Shown here in pieces: positions 28,008 to 34,655 of a DNA stretch of 64,000 bases (position 1 is the stretch's first letter; every line of letters starts with the position of its first letter). The notes beneath the pieces were generated by a model. It saw nothing but the letters and a program-made list of their open reading frames with translations. It did not search any database and was not told the DNA's origin. The DNA comes from UBA9659 sp965208605 (GTDB taxonomy: Bacteria > Pseudomonadota > Gammaproteobacteria > Pseudomonadales > Azotimanducaceae). A program made the position numbers and the translations under genes. The stretch covers positions 806,001 through 870,000 of the forward strand of contig OZ242345.1 in the NCBI GenBank assembly GCA_965208605.1, in the 5' to 3' direction.

Positions 28008-28489
28008 TGCGGCATATCATCTCACTCCTGCTGGAAAACGAAGCGGGTGCCTTGGCGCGGGTGGTGGGGCTCTTTGCCCAGAGGAATTACAACATTGAAA
28101 GCCTGACAGTCGCACCCACCGAAGATGAGACCTTGTCTCGCCTAACACTGACGACCAGTGCCAGCGATGCGCAGATTGAACAGATCACCAAACAACTCAA
28201 TAAACTCATTGAGGTTGTCACGCTGACTGACCTTACCGATGGGGAACATATTGAACGCGAATTGATGCTGATAAAGTTGCGTGCAAGCGGCGCACAAAGA
28301 GCAGAGATAAAAAGAACCACAGATATTTTCCGCGCCCAGGTTGTTGATGTAACTCAATCCACCTACCTGGTGCAGCTCACCGGCACTTCGGAAAAGCTGG
28401 ATGCATTTCTGCGGGCAATCCCGCCGAATAGTGTCATTGAGATGGCGCGTTCCGGCGTCTCGGGACTGGCGCGAAATAGCACGGCATGA
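28007..28489 (+). CDS. ilvH: Acetolactate synthase small (regulatory) subunit
   Basis: Regulatory subunit that activates the large subunit and confers valine feedback inhibition. The 160-residue length and the N-terminal ACT domain (HIISLLLENEAGALARVVGLF, then RNYNIESLTVAPTED) are typical. The C-terminal half contains ELMLIKLRA and the IFRAQVVDV segment of the family. The start is ATG at 28007, overlapping the ilvI stop as TGATG with GGAGTGAG upstream. A longer open frame back to 27980 is inside ilvI and not needed. Confidence 0.95.
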   Translation: MRHIISLLLENEAGALARVVGLFAQRNYNIESLTVAPTEDETLSRLTLTTSASDAQIEQITKQLNKLIEVVTLTDLTDGEHIERELMLIKLRASGAQRAEIKRTTDIFRAQVVDVTQSTYLVQLTGTSEKLDAFLRAIPPNSVIEMARSGVSGLARNSTA

Positions 28490-28517
28490 TGGGTTATTTT
28501 GCTTGCAGGGGGGGTTG

Positions 28518-28590
28518 TCCAGAGAGGGGTTTTGTTCCCAGAGGGGTTTTGTTCGCAGAGAGGTTTTGTTCCCAGAGGGGGTTTTTGCAG
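28518..28590 (+). repeat. Degenerate ~17-bp tandem repeat after ilvH
   Basis: About four copies of a CCAGAGGGGTTTTGTTC-like unit separate ilvH from the tRNA genes. There is no hairpin with a U-tract and no gene. Confidence 0.75.
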
Positions 28591-28630
28591 AGAATTTTTT
28601 ACAGAGGGCGGCTTACAAGGGGCTACTTCC

Positions 28631-28658
28631 TTGACTGCTAATCTCCAATCGGTACAAT
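28631..28658 (+). promoter_or_regulatory. Putative sigma-70 promoter for the tRNA pair
   Basis: TTGACT (28631-28636) and TACAAT (28653-28658) are separated by 16 bp and lie about 90 bp upstream of tRNA-Val. This is the best promoter-like match seen in the window. Function is inferred from position. Confidence 0.5.
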
Positions 28659-28751
28659 TCGCTCTCTTTTCGCCTAGGGCAATCTGTAGGCATACCCTTA
28701 ACAGATTATTGATCGCAAAATGTTCCATCGGGCAAGGTTTCTGGCGAATAG

Positions 28752-28827
28752 GGGTGTTTAGCTCAGTTGGGAGAGCGACGGCCTTACAAGCCGTAGGTCG
28801 CAGGTTCGACCCCTGCAACACCCACCA
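28752..28827 (+). tRNA. tRNA-Val (anticodon TAC)
   Basis: A complete 76-nt cloverleaf. Acceptor GGGTGTT pairs with AACACCC and the encoded ACCA end is present. The D arm is GCTC...GAGC. The anticodon stem ACGGC/GCCGT encloses the loop CTTACAA (anticodon TAC), and the T arm GCAGG-TTCGACC-CCTGC is intact. Confidence 0.95.
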
Positions 28828-28870
28828 ATCTTGTACGGGTAGCAGGTTGTCATTCTTGTTTTCATCTCTG

Positions 28871-28917
28871 TTGTCGCCTATGTTGTCGCCTATGTTGTCG
28901 CCTATGTTGTCATCTAT
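28871..28917 (+). repeat. 12-bp x4 tandem repeat between tRNA genes
   Basis: Three perfect copies and one variant copy of TTGTCGCCTATG run directly up to the first base of tRNA-Asp. Confidence 0.9.
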
Positions 28918-28994
28918 GGAGCGGTAGTTCAGTTGGTTAGAATACCGGCCTGTCACGCCGGGGGTCGCGGGTTCGAGTCCCGTCCGCTCCGCCA
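28918..28994 (+). tRNA. tRNA-Asp (anticodon GTC)
   Basis: A complete 77-nt cloverleaf. Acceptor GGAGCGG pairs with CCGCTCC, followed by discriminator G and encoded CCA. The anticodon stem CCGGC/GCCGG encloses loop CTGTCAC (anticodon GTC), and the T arm CGGGTTCGAGTCCCG is intact. It is probably cotranscribed with tRNA-Val. Confidence 0.95.
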
Positions 28995-29155
28995 TTCTTT
29001 GTTAAACATGGTTCGTTAAGCACGGTTTTTTAAGCGCAGTGCGTTAAGCGCAGTTTTTACACCTGATTTAAGCGCAGTTGCTGACACCTGATTGAATCAA
29101 CATCCCTTCTGGCATATAAAGCCAAACTCATCCTAGACAACTTCACGGATTGCAG

Positions 29156-30028
29156 ATGGCATCTTTCAAGCACGTCGGTCTGGTCGCCAAGATAGAAAGT
29201 GCTCAAGTTCGCGAGTCTTTACGACGAGTTGAGCAGTTTCTTCTTTCCCGGTCGGCGGAAATCATGTTTGAAACTAAAACCGCACGGCTGGTAGCGCATC
29301 CGAATGGCAAGGCCGGGTCCCTGGAAGCTCTTGGCACCCAATGTGATCTTGTTATCGCCCTGGGCGGAGACGGTAATATTCTGAATGCGGCTCGGGCTCT
29401 GGCACCCTTTGGGGTTCCTATTCTAGGCATCAATCTGGGTAGGCTGGGCTTCCTGGCGGATGTCTCCCAAGATGAGATTGAACTGCATCTCGGCGCGGTG
29501 CTTTCTGGAGACTACACCCTGGAAGAGCATTTTCTGTTGGAAGGGGAAGTGGCCGGCGATGCCAAGCAGCCCTCAGCCTTGAATGAAGTGCTAGTACATT
29601 CTGCCAATATGCCAAAAATGATTGAGATGGACATCTATGTGGATGAATTGTTTGTCTATACACAACTCTCAGATGGATTGATCATGTCATCGCCCACCGG
29701 CTCCACCGCCTATGCCCTGTCTGCTGGCGGACCCATCATGCACCCCAGCCTGGACGCCATAGTGCTGGTGTCAATGTTCCCTCATTCACTGACCAGCAGG
29801 CCTTTGGTGATACCGGGCGATAGTGAAATAAAAGTCGTGATTGCCGCCAATACTGATGTTGCCGCCCAGGTGAGTTTTGATTCCCATTTGACCTTTAAGA
29901 TGGAGCCGGGAGATGAGTTGCTGGTGCGTAAAAAGAAAGAAAGACTCAAACTGGTACACCCACCCGGGCACAGCTTCTATGGTGCCTGCCGTAGCAAATT
30001 GGACTGGGGCAGCAAGCCGATTCGCTGA
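29156..30028 (+). CDS. nadK: NAD kinase
   Basis: Phosphorylates NAD to NADP in the cytoplasm. The 290-residue protein has the family's GGDGN motif (residues 70-74), the following NLGRLGFL segment, LNEVLVH, the SDGLIMSSPTGSTAYALSAGGP block and the C-terminal SFDSH region. I take the ATG at 29156 instead of the TTG at 29150. Upstream, 28995-29150 contains loose direct repeats of TTAAGCGCAGT and ACACCTGATT. No partner gene (recN is common next to nadK) is present; a repeat element follows the stop. Confidence 0.94.
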   Translation: MASFKHVGLVAKIESAQVRESLRRVEQFLLSRSAEIMFETKTARLVAHPNGKAGSLEALGTQCDLVIALGGDGNILNAARALAPFGVPILGINLGRLGFLADVSQDEIELHLGAVLSGDYTLEEHFLLEGEVAGDAKQPSALNEVLVHSANMPKMIEMDIYVDELFVYTQLSDGLIMSSPTGSTAYALSAGGPIMHPSLDAIVLVSMFPHSLTSRPLVIPGDSEIKVVIAANTDVAAQVSFDSHLTFKMEPGDELLVRKKKERLKLVHPPGHSFYGACRSKLDWGSKPIR

Positions 30029-30089
30029 GTCTGGTTAGTTGTGATGGTGATGGTGTGCACGCCAGTCACTCATGTATGTGTTCACTAAT

Positions 30090-30302
30090 TCAATGACTGG
30101 ATTCCCGAGCAAGCTCGAGAATGACGGCGGGGAGCGGGAGTCCTTTTTCTGCACGCACCTCAAGGCAAAGCGCAATCGCTTCTTTGATATTACCGAGTGC
30201 CTGTTGGCGCGTCTTCCCTTGGCTCACGCAACCCGGTATAGCAGGACATTCAGTAACCCATGCGCCGTCTTCGTCCCGCTCAATTGTCACATTGAATATC
30301 AT
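30090..30302 (-). CDS. HicB-like antitoxin with repeat-derived C-terminus
   Basis: A 70-residue protein whose first 57 residues match the HicB/UPF0150 antitoxin family (VTIERDEDGAWVTECPAIPG, then CVSQGKTRQQAL, NIKEAIALCLEVRAEKGLPLP). Family members normally continue with a short strand such as VETxxVEV. Here the frame instead enters a dispersed palindromic repeat and ends with AVILELARESSH, which is translated repeat DNA. No HicA-type toxin gene is next to it; nadK lies downstream in the opposite direction. It may be a solitary or decaying antitoxin-like protein. Family assignment is good, activity doubtful. Confidence 0.8.
   Translation of the reverse strand: MIFNVTIERDEDGAWVTECPAIPGCVSQGKTRQQALGNIKEAIALCLEVRAEKGLPLPAVILELARESSH
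30096..30140. repeat. Dispersed palindromic repeat inside the HicB-like frame
   Basis: CTGGATTCCCGAGCAAGCTC plus GAGAATGACGGCGGGG is nearly identical to the copies at 24436, 24532 and 25988. It contains the inverted repeat TTCCCGAGC/GCTCGAGAA and supplies the last codons of the HicB-like gene. Confidence 0.9.
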
Positions 30303-30336
30303 TCTGTAGTTTTTGAGTTATATTTAGCCAATCTGG

Positions 30337-30798
30337 TTAAAACAGCGAGTAGTTTGTTTCTGAAAGAGTGCAGGGTGTTATTTTGAGATGCTCTACTTCA
30401 TCTTGTCCGCTAAGTTTGATGAGTTTTTTATCAAATGTATGAAACACTATTGCTTTGCTGACAATTGCTGTTGCAATGTGAATAGCATCTGGTGTTTTTA
30501 AGCTAGATATAGAGTTACGGATTGCTTGCGCTTTTTTTGCTATTTCAAGATTAACGGCAACATTTCTAACTACTCTTATTTTTTTCATTAACGCATCAAA
30601 TAACTCCATAGTCTTTGCTGGCATTGTTGATTCAAGAATCTCAACATATAGGAGTGTAGATACAATCATTTGGAAATTTCCTTGCTCCACTAACCTCACG
30701 ACCGTTTGTATTTCTTGTTCTTGTTCTGTAGTTGCTTTACCGAGAATGTGAGTGAGAAAGATGGATGTATCCCAACAAATATTTTCTTTTTGCATCAC
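30337..30798 (-). CDS. PIN-domain protein, putative VapC-like ribonuclease toxin
   Basis: A 153-residue PIN-domain protein. The acidic residues that bind metal in the family are visible: Asp10 in CWDTSIFL, Glu in LLYVEILES (about residue 49), Asp in KTPDAIHIATA (about 103) and Asp in VFHTFDKKLIKL (about 119). PIN proteins of this size are usually RNases, and often toxins. The start ATG overlaps the stop of the upstream gene (ATGA), so the two are coupled. The island is clearly lower in GC than nadK and mocA, which suggests acquisition. Toxin function is inference from domain, size and pairing. Confidence 0.82.
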   Translation of the reverse strand: MMQKENICWDTSIFLTHILGKATTEQEQEIQTVVRLVEQGNFQMIVSTLLYVEILESTMPAKTMELFDALMKKIRVVRNVAVNLEIAKKAQAIRNSISSLKTPDAIHIATAIVSKAIVFHTFDKKLIKLSGQDEVEHLKITPCTLSETNYSLF

Positions 30799-31610
30799 TC
30801 ATCCTTATCCCACAGATTACGCGATTCCCTGACAAATTCCTCTGGTGTCTTGCCCCCCGTTATACCCGGTGCAATACCCCGAAGGTCAGAGAAAGAAGGC
30901 AGATCGCTGGCAGGCGGCAATACTTCAATTTTTTGAACAATAATCTTGTAGGGGATACTCGTATTAGGTCTGTAAAAACATTCACCTGAAACAAAAACGC
31001 CATGAGCCAACGCAACTTGCACCTGCTCCAGCAATTCTTTGGGAAATTGGCATGTGATAGTGGCGGAAGCAAAACTCGCATCATAAATCTTGAAAGTATA
31101 CGGATTGCTATGAATATTAATTTCTTCTAGCACACCATCTATAGTGTTTATTTCAATATGTCCTTCATTCTGTGTTCGCGTCAGTTTGGCGCGGAATTCA
31201 TCATCCAGCCTGCAAACATGCAGCTCTTCTTGATTGGCTCCGGTGATTTGTATTTCGCTGGACATAATTTTTTTTGGCTCCTTCTTCGCCAATTTTTCCA
31301 CGGCAGACAAAAAGTCATCGCTGAGTTGCTCCAATCGCCCTTCTTCCACGGCATGTAGCATTGCATCAATGTCTTGTACCAAGGGGATATATGGTTGCCC
31401 ATGTAGCATCGGCTGACATTCAATGGTTGCGGGGCTGGAATGGGACAATTGCACAAGATTAAGCGCGACGTCTTTGCGTTCATCGCTCTTGATGCTGGCG
31501 TTCAACATCTGGTGAAAATGCCTGACTTTTTCAAGAAAAACAGACAGTTCCACATGGTGGCTGTTTGTTTCTGGCCCTTCTATCTTCAAAACGATGCGCT
31601 CAGCAGTCAT
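30795..31610 (-). CDS. Unrecognised protein coupled to the PIN gene, possible antitoxin
   Basis: A 271-residue protein that I do not recognise. The start at 31610 is favoured by a GGGGAGG sequence five bases upstream, over the first ATG at 31655. The body is soluble, with no signal or membrane segment, and mixes charged helices (HVELSVFLEKVRHFHQML, EEGRLEQLSDDFLSAVEKL) with strand-rich regions (VEINTIDGV-like, YTFKIYDASFASATITCQF). The last 25 residues (TGGKTPEEFVRESRNLWDKDE region) resemble the flexible toxin-binding tail of small antitoxins. Gene order and ATGA coupling with a PIN gene make an antitoxin or immunity role plausible, but the length is well above the usual 70-100 residues. Confidence 0.6.
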   Translation of the reverse strand: MTAERIVLKIEGPETNSHHVELSVFLEKVRHFHQMLNASIKSDERKDVALNLVQLSHSSPATIECQPMLHGQPYIPLVQDIDAMLHAVEEGRLEQLSDDFLSAVEKLAKKEPKKIMSSEIQITGANQEELHVCRLDDEFRAKLTRTQNEGHIEINTIDGVLEEINIHSNPYTFKIYDASFASATITCQFPKELLEQVQVALAHGVFVSGECFYRPNTSIPYKIIVQKIEVLPPASDLPSFSDLRGIAPGITGGKTPEEFVRESRNLWDKDE

Positions 31611-31710
31611 GCCACCCTCCCCGGTCATGTGCAGTTTACCCGCCAGCAACTCCATACAGCAACTGACAAAAAGCAGTGCCTCAGCTTGTGCAAATCATCT
31701 GAACTATCAC

Positions 31711-32379
31711 TCACACCACATCATCCGGGCTATCAATATCCTGCAAGACCCCGGGGTCATCTACTGGCACTTCCACCAGCCGAGCTTGGTGTCGGACAAT
31801 CACTTGCTTTGCGCCCTGGTCACCCCTGAGTGCTGCCAGGTCTGGAAAATAAGCGCTGTCAAAACCTACAGGATTGCCGGCAACTCCCGCATGCACAGGC
31901 CGGACGATGGGCTCTTGATGTTGATGGTCGGTAACCGCCTGTTGCAATCGCACCAGGGTGGCGGATTGAATATATGGCATGTCAGCCAGGCATATAAAAG
32001 CAACATCACTGACCAGTTGGGGAATCGCATTTGCCAGACTGTGCCCCATACCCAATGCTGACTCCGGTGCCCGGTAAGTACGTAATCGCGGCGGCTGTTT
32101 CTGACCCGGTATCTGCTCTGGTATCTGACCTTGCATCTGCCCTTGCATCTGCTCTAGCACCTGACCTTGCATCTGGTCTTGCAGTTCTTCTTCGAATCTC
32201 TGGTCATCGCAACGCAACACAACCAGCACTTCAGTAAACAGGGGCAACACCGTCTCAATAGTTTGCTGCAGGAGGGTTTTGCCGTTCGCCAATGGCAGTC
32301 GGCGTTTATCGGTGCCGAAACGTTGGCTAGTACCAGCGGCAAGGACGATAGCACCCTGGCTGACCAGTTTCATCTTCAT
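31711..32379 (-). CDS. mocA: MobA-like/MocA nucleotidyltransferase
   Basis: Nucleotidyltransferase of the MobA-like NTP transferase family, probably the CTP-dependent enzyme that makes molybdopterin cytosine dinucleotide. The N-terminal AIVLAAGTSQRFGTDKRRLPL carries the nucleotide-binding LAAGxSxRxGxxK motif, and ADMPYIQ the metal-binding acidic motif. Between strands, residues about 66-95 form a Gln/Met-rich insert (QMQGQ, EQMQGQ, EQIPGQ) coded by tandem 12-15 bp duplications at 32101-32184. It lies seven bases after xdhC on the same strand; this pairing is known for molybdenum-hydroxylase maturation. No hydroxylase gene is in the window. Confidence 0.82.
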   Translation of the reverse strand: MKMKLVSQGAIVLAAGTSQRFGTDKRRLPLANGKTLLQQTIETVLPLFTEVLVVLRCDDQRFEEELQDQMQGQVLEQMQGQMQGQIPEQIPGQKQPPRLRTYRAPESALGMGHSLANAIPQLVSDVAFICLADMPYIQSATLVRLQQAVTDHQHQEPIVRPVHAGVAGNPVGFDSAYFPDLAALRGDQGAKQVIVRHQARLVEVPVDDPGVLQDIDSPDDVV

Positions 32380-32385
32380 CCCCGG

Positions 32386-33525
32386 CTAATCCGCTCTGGG
32401 GACATGCTGTCTGAAGTCCGCCGCAAGCACCTTGCCCCGCGTCTCAAGAGTCTCAGGACTCTCAGAAGTCTCATGCCTCTCAGCCCTATCAGACCCATCA
32501 GGAATCTGGGCAATAGCCCGCAACGCCTTGAGTTGAGACAGGATAGCCAGGGCAATTTCCGCCGGTGTTTTGCTACCAATAGGCAGCCCAACGGGCGCAT
32601 GCAGCCGCGCAACTTCCGCCTGGCTCAAGCCAAGTTGCAATAGCCGCTCCCGACGTTTTGCGGAAGTTCTGGCAGACCCCATAGCACCAACAAAAAAAGC
32701 ATCCGTTTTGAGTGCTTCCATCAAACCCATGTCATCAATGCGCGGGTCATGGGTCAGGGCGATAATGGCGGAAAAGTTATCCGTAGCAGCGCGACGAAGC
32801 GCATCATCTGGCATGTCGCAAATCAACTGGGCACCCGCAACAGGCCAGTCGGCAATCACCTCTTCTCGGGGGTCGCATACCAGGACCTGGTAGTCCAACA
32901 TCTGTGCCATCTGGGCAAGATAAATAGACACAGGTCCCGCACCGATGAGGAAGAGTTGATACCGAGGGCCCAGGGTCTGCACCATAAACCGCTCGCCACT
33001 CTCCCCGACGTCGCCGCCAACACCTACGCCATCACCTTGAGTCAGCGCATCAAAATCACCGACTAGTTCAAGTGGACTGAATCTTTCCTGTTCGGTGATT
33101 TCCATCTCGCCCGTGCTGAGCTTGACCCGGCGCTGCATACACTCACGCGCCGTCAACCGGTCGGCTATCTGCTGGAACTGCGCCAAGCGTTGCTGGTCAA
33201 CCTGGGGTTCTATCAGAAGATGTAATTGCCCGCCGCAGGGCAGTCCCAATCGCTCCGTTTCCTCCGGGGTGGCGCCATAAACCAAAATCTGTGGTGCTGT
33301 TTTGGCAATTTCTCCTCGCTGTAGCTTCTCCAGCAGGTCTTCCTCAATACATCCCCCGGAAAGTGAACCTGCAGTCTGCCCGGCCTCATTGCAACAAAAC
33401 AAAGCACCTATTGGACGAGGCGATGAGCCCCAGGTTTTGATCACCGTAGCAAGCCAGCAACTCATCCCCGCACTCATCCAGCGGGTCAACTGCGTTAATA
33501 CTTCTTGGTCGGCACCACTTAGCAT
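32386..33525 (-). CDS. xdhC: XdhC family protein (molybdenum cofactor insertion)
   Basis: XdhC-like chaperone that handles molybdenum cofactor for xanthine dehydrogenase-type enzymes. The N-terminal XdhC/CoxI domain has CWLATVIKTWGSSPRPIGAL, GSLSGGCIEEDL and the LGLPCGGQLHLLIEP stretch with the conserved Cys. The C-terminal Rossmann domain has LFLIGAGPVSIYLAQMAQML and VCDPREEVIADWP, then FFVGAMGSARTSAKRRERL and LHAPVGLPIGSKTPAEIALAIL. The last 35 residues are a low-complexity tail rich in SE/ET repeats. It is coupled to the mocA-like gene downstream. The target enzyme must be elsewhere in the genome. Confidence 0.88.
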   Translation of the reverse strand: MLSGADQEVLTQLTRWMSAGMSCWLATVIKTWGSSPRPIGALFCCNEAGQTAGSLSGGCIEEDLLEKLQRGEIAKTAPQILVYGATPEETERLGLPCGGQLHLLIEPQVDQQRLAQFQQIADRLTARECMQRRVKLSTGEMEITEQERFSPLELVGDFDALTQGDGVGVGGDVGESGERFMVQTLGPRYQLFLIGAGPVSIYLAQMAQMLDYQVLVCDPREEVIADWPVAGAQLICDMPDDALRRAATDNFSAIIALTHDPRIDDMGLMEALKTDAFFVGAMGSARTSAKRRERLLQLGLSQAEVARLHAPVGLPIGSKTPAEIALAILSQLKALRAIAQIPDGSDRAERHETSESPETLETRGKVLAADFRQHVPRAD

Positions 33526-33681
33526 GTCCAGAGCACCATCTGCGAGGCAAGCATGTTGAAGGAAGCCAGAGAGTGATACACTTGCCCCAGCCGACGAATA
33601 ATTTTATCAGGGTTCATGGATAGATTGAATAACGTGACTAAAAGCGTGATTAAAAGCGCAATTAAAAACTGTAGTTAAAAC

Positions 33682-34572
33682 GTGATTAAAGCATTAGAAA
33701 TCCCCGCCGAGGTTAACCTTCTTGCCTTCAGCCAATATCTGGATCATCAGGGATTGCAGCACCGCATCTCAGAAGAAGGTACCCATCAAATCCTCTGGGT
33801 GGACACCGACCCGGCGGCTACCTTGATCCGGTCAATCTATGCCAGTTACCTATCCGGTCAACTCCTACTAGACGATGCTACCCCGGCATCCGTCAAGCTG
33901 TTACCGCGCTTTAGCTTCACTCCCCTCAAGCAGGCCCCGGTCACCCTGCTACTCATTGTTATCTGTCTGCTCCTGGTGCCCCTCACCTTCAATTTTGGCT
34001 ATGGTCCTAGTAGCGGCAATGGCGAATGGGATAGCCTGCTCAGCCAACTCCTCTTTTTGCCCACCGGGCAAAGCGGCAACAGGATTTACTTTCTGCCGCT
34101 CTCGCAGGTCCTGTCATCGGGAGAAGTCTGGCGCTTCTTTACCCCCATGTTGCTTCATTTTGGCTGGGTGCATCTGGTGTTTAATTTGCTCTGGGTCTGG
34201 GAAATTGGCCGCCGTATTGAACAGATCAACGGTTCCTTGCTATTCATCCTGCTGGTGTGCCTGGCATCATTTGCTGCCAACCTGAGCCAGTTTTTTATGT
34301 CGGGAACGCCCCTGTTTGGCGGCATGTCGGGAGTGGTCTTTGGGCTACTGGGATACAGTCTTGTATGGAGTCGTTTGATGCCCGCGCACACTACTGGCTT
34401 GCCGCCGGGCATTTATATTTTTATGCTGGTGTATCTGCTAGTCGGATTCACTGGCGTCATTGATCTAGCAGGGCTGGGCAAGATCGCCAATGGCGCACAC
34501 CTAGGTGGCCTGGTTGCCGGGCTGCTGATGGCTAGTCTGGTAGGTTTGTTAGAACGCGTCAGAACAAGGTGA
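33682..34572 (+). CDS. glpG: Rhomboid intramembrane serine protease
   Basis: GlpG-type rhomboid protease of the inner membrane. A cytosolic N-terminal domain (residues 1-85) is followed by about six membrane segments. The rhomboid signatures are clear: HFGWVHLVFNLLWVWEIGRR, the catalytic Ser216 in GGMSGVVFGLLGY and the catalytic His273 in NGAHLGGLVAGLL. The start is GTG at 33682. The upstream stretch 33610-33680 consists of short direct repeats around GCGTGATTAAAA, so no clean promoter could be read. Substrates are not predictable from the sequence. Confidence 0.9.
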   Translation: MIKALEIPAEVNLLAFSQYLDHQGLQHRISEEGTHQILWVDTDPAATLIRSIYASYLSGQLLLDDATPASVKLLPRFSFTPLKQAPVTLLLIVICLLLVPLTFNFGYGPSSGNGEWDSLLSQLLFLPTGQSGNRIYFLPLSQVLSSGEVWRFFTPMLLHFGWVHLVFNLLWVWEIGRRIEQINGSLLFILLVCLASFAANLSQFFMSGTPLFGGMSGVVFGLLGYSLVWSRLMPAHTTGLPPGIYIFMLVYLLVGFTGVIDLAGLGKIANGAHLGGLVAGLLMASLVGLLERVRTR

Positions 34573-34655
34573 CGCCGGACGCCTTGCCTCAGCACGCAGC
34601 TGTCGTTATAAACTGTCTTTATAAACTGTCATTATAATCCATTAGGAGGGAGCTT

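Noticed and set aside
28500..28995. Minus-strand frame crossing the tRNA genes (28363-28995)
   Set aside because: It overlaps two intact tRNA genes and tandem repeats, and has no conserved motif.
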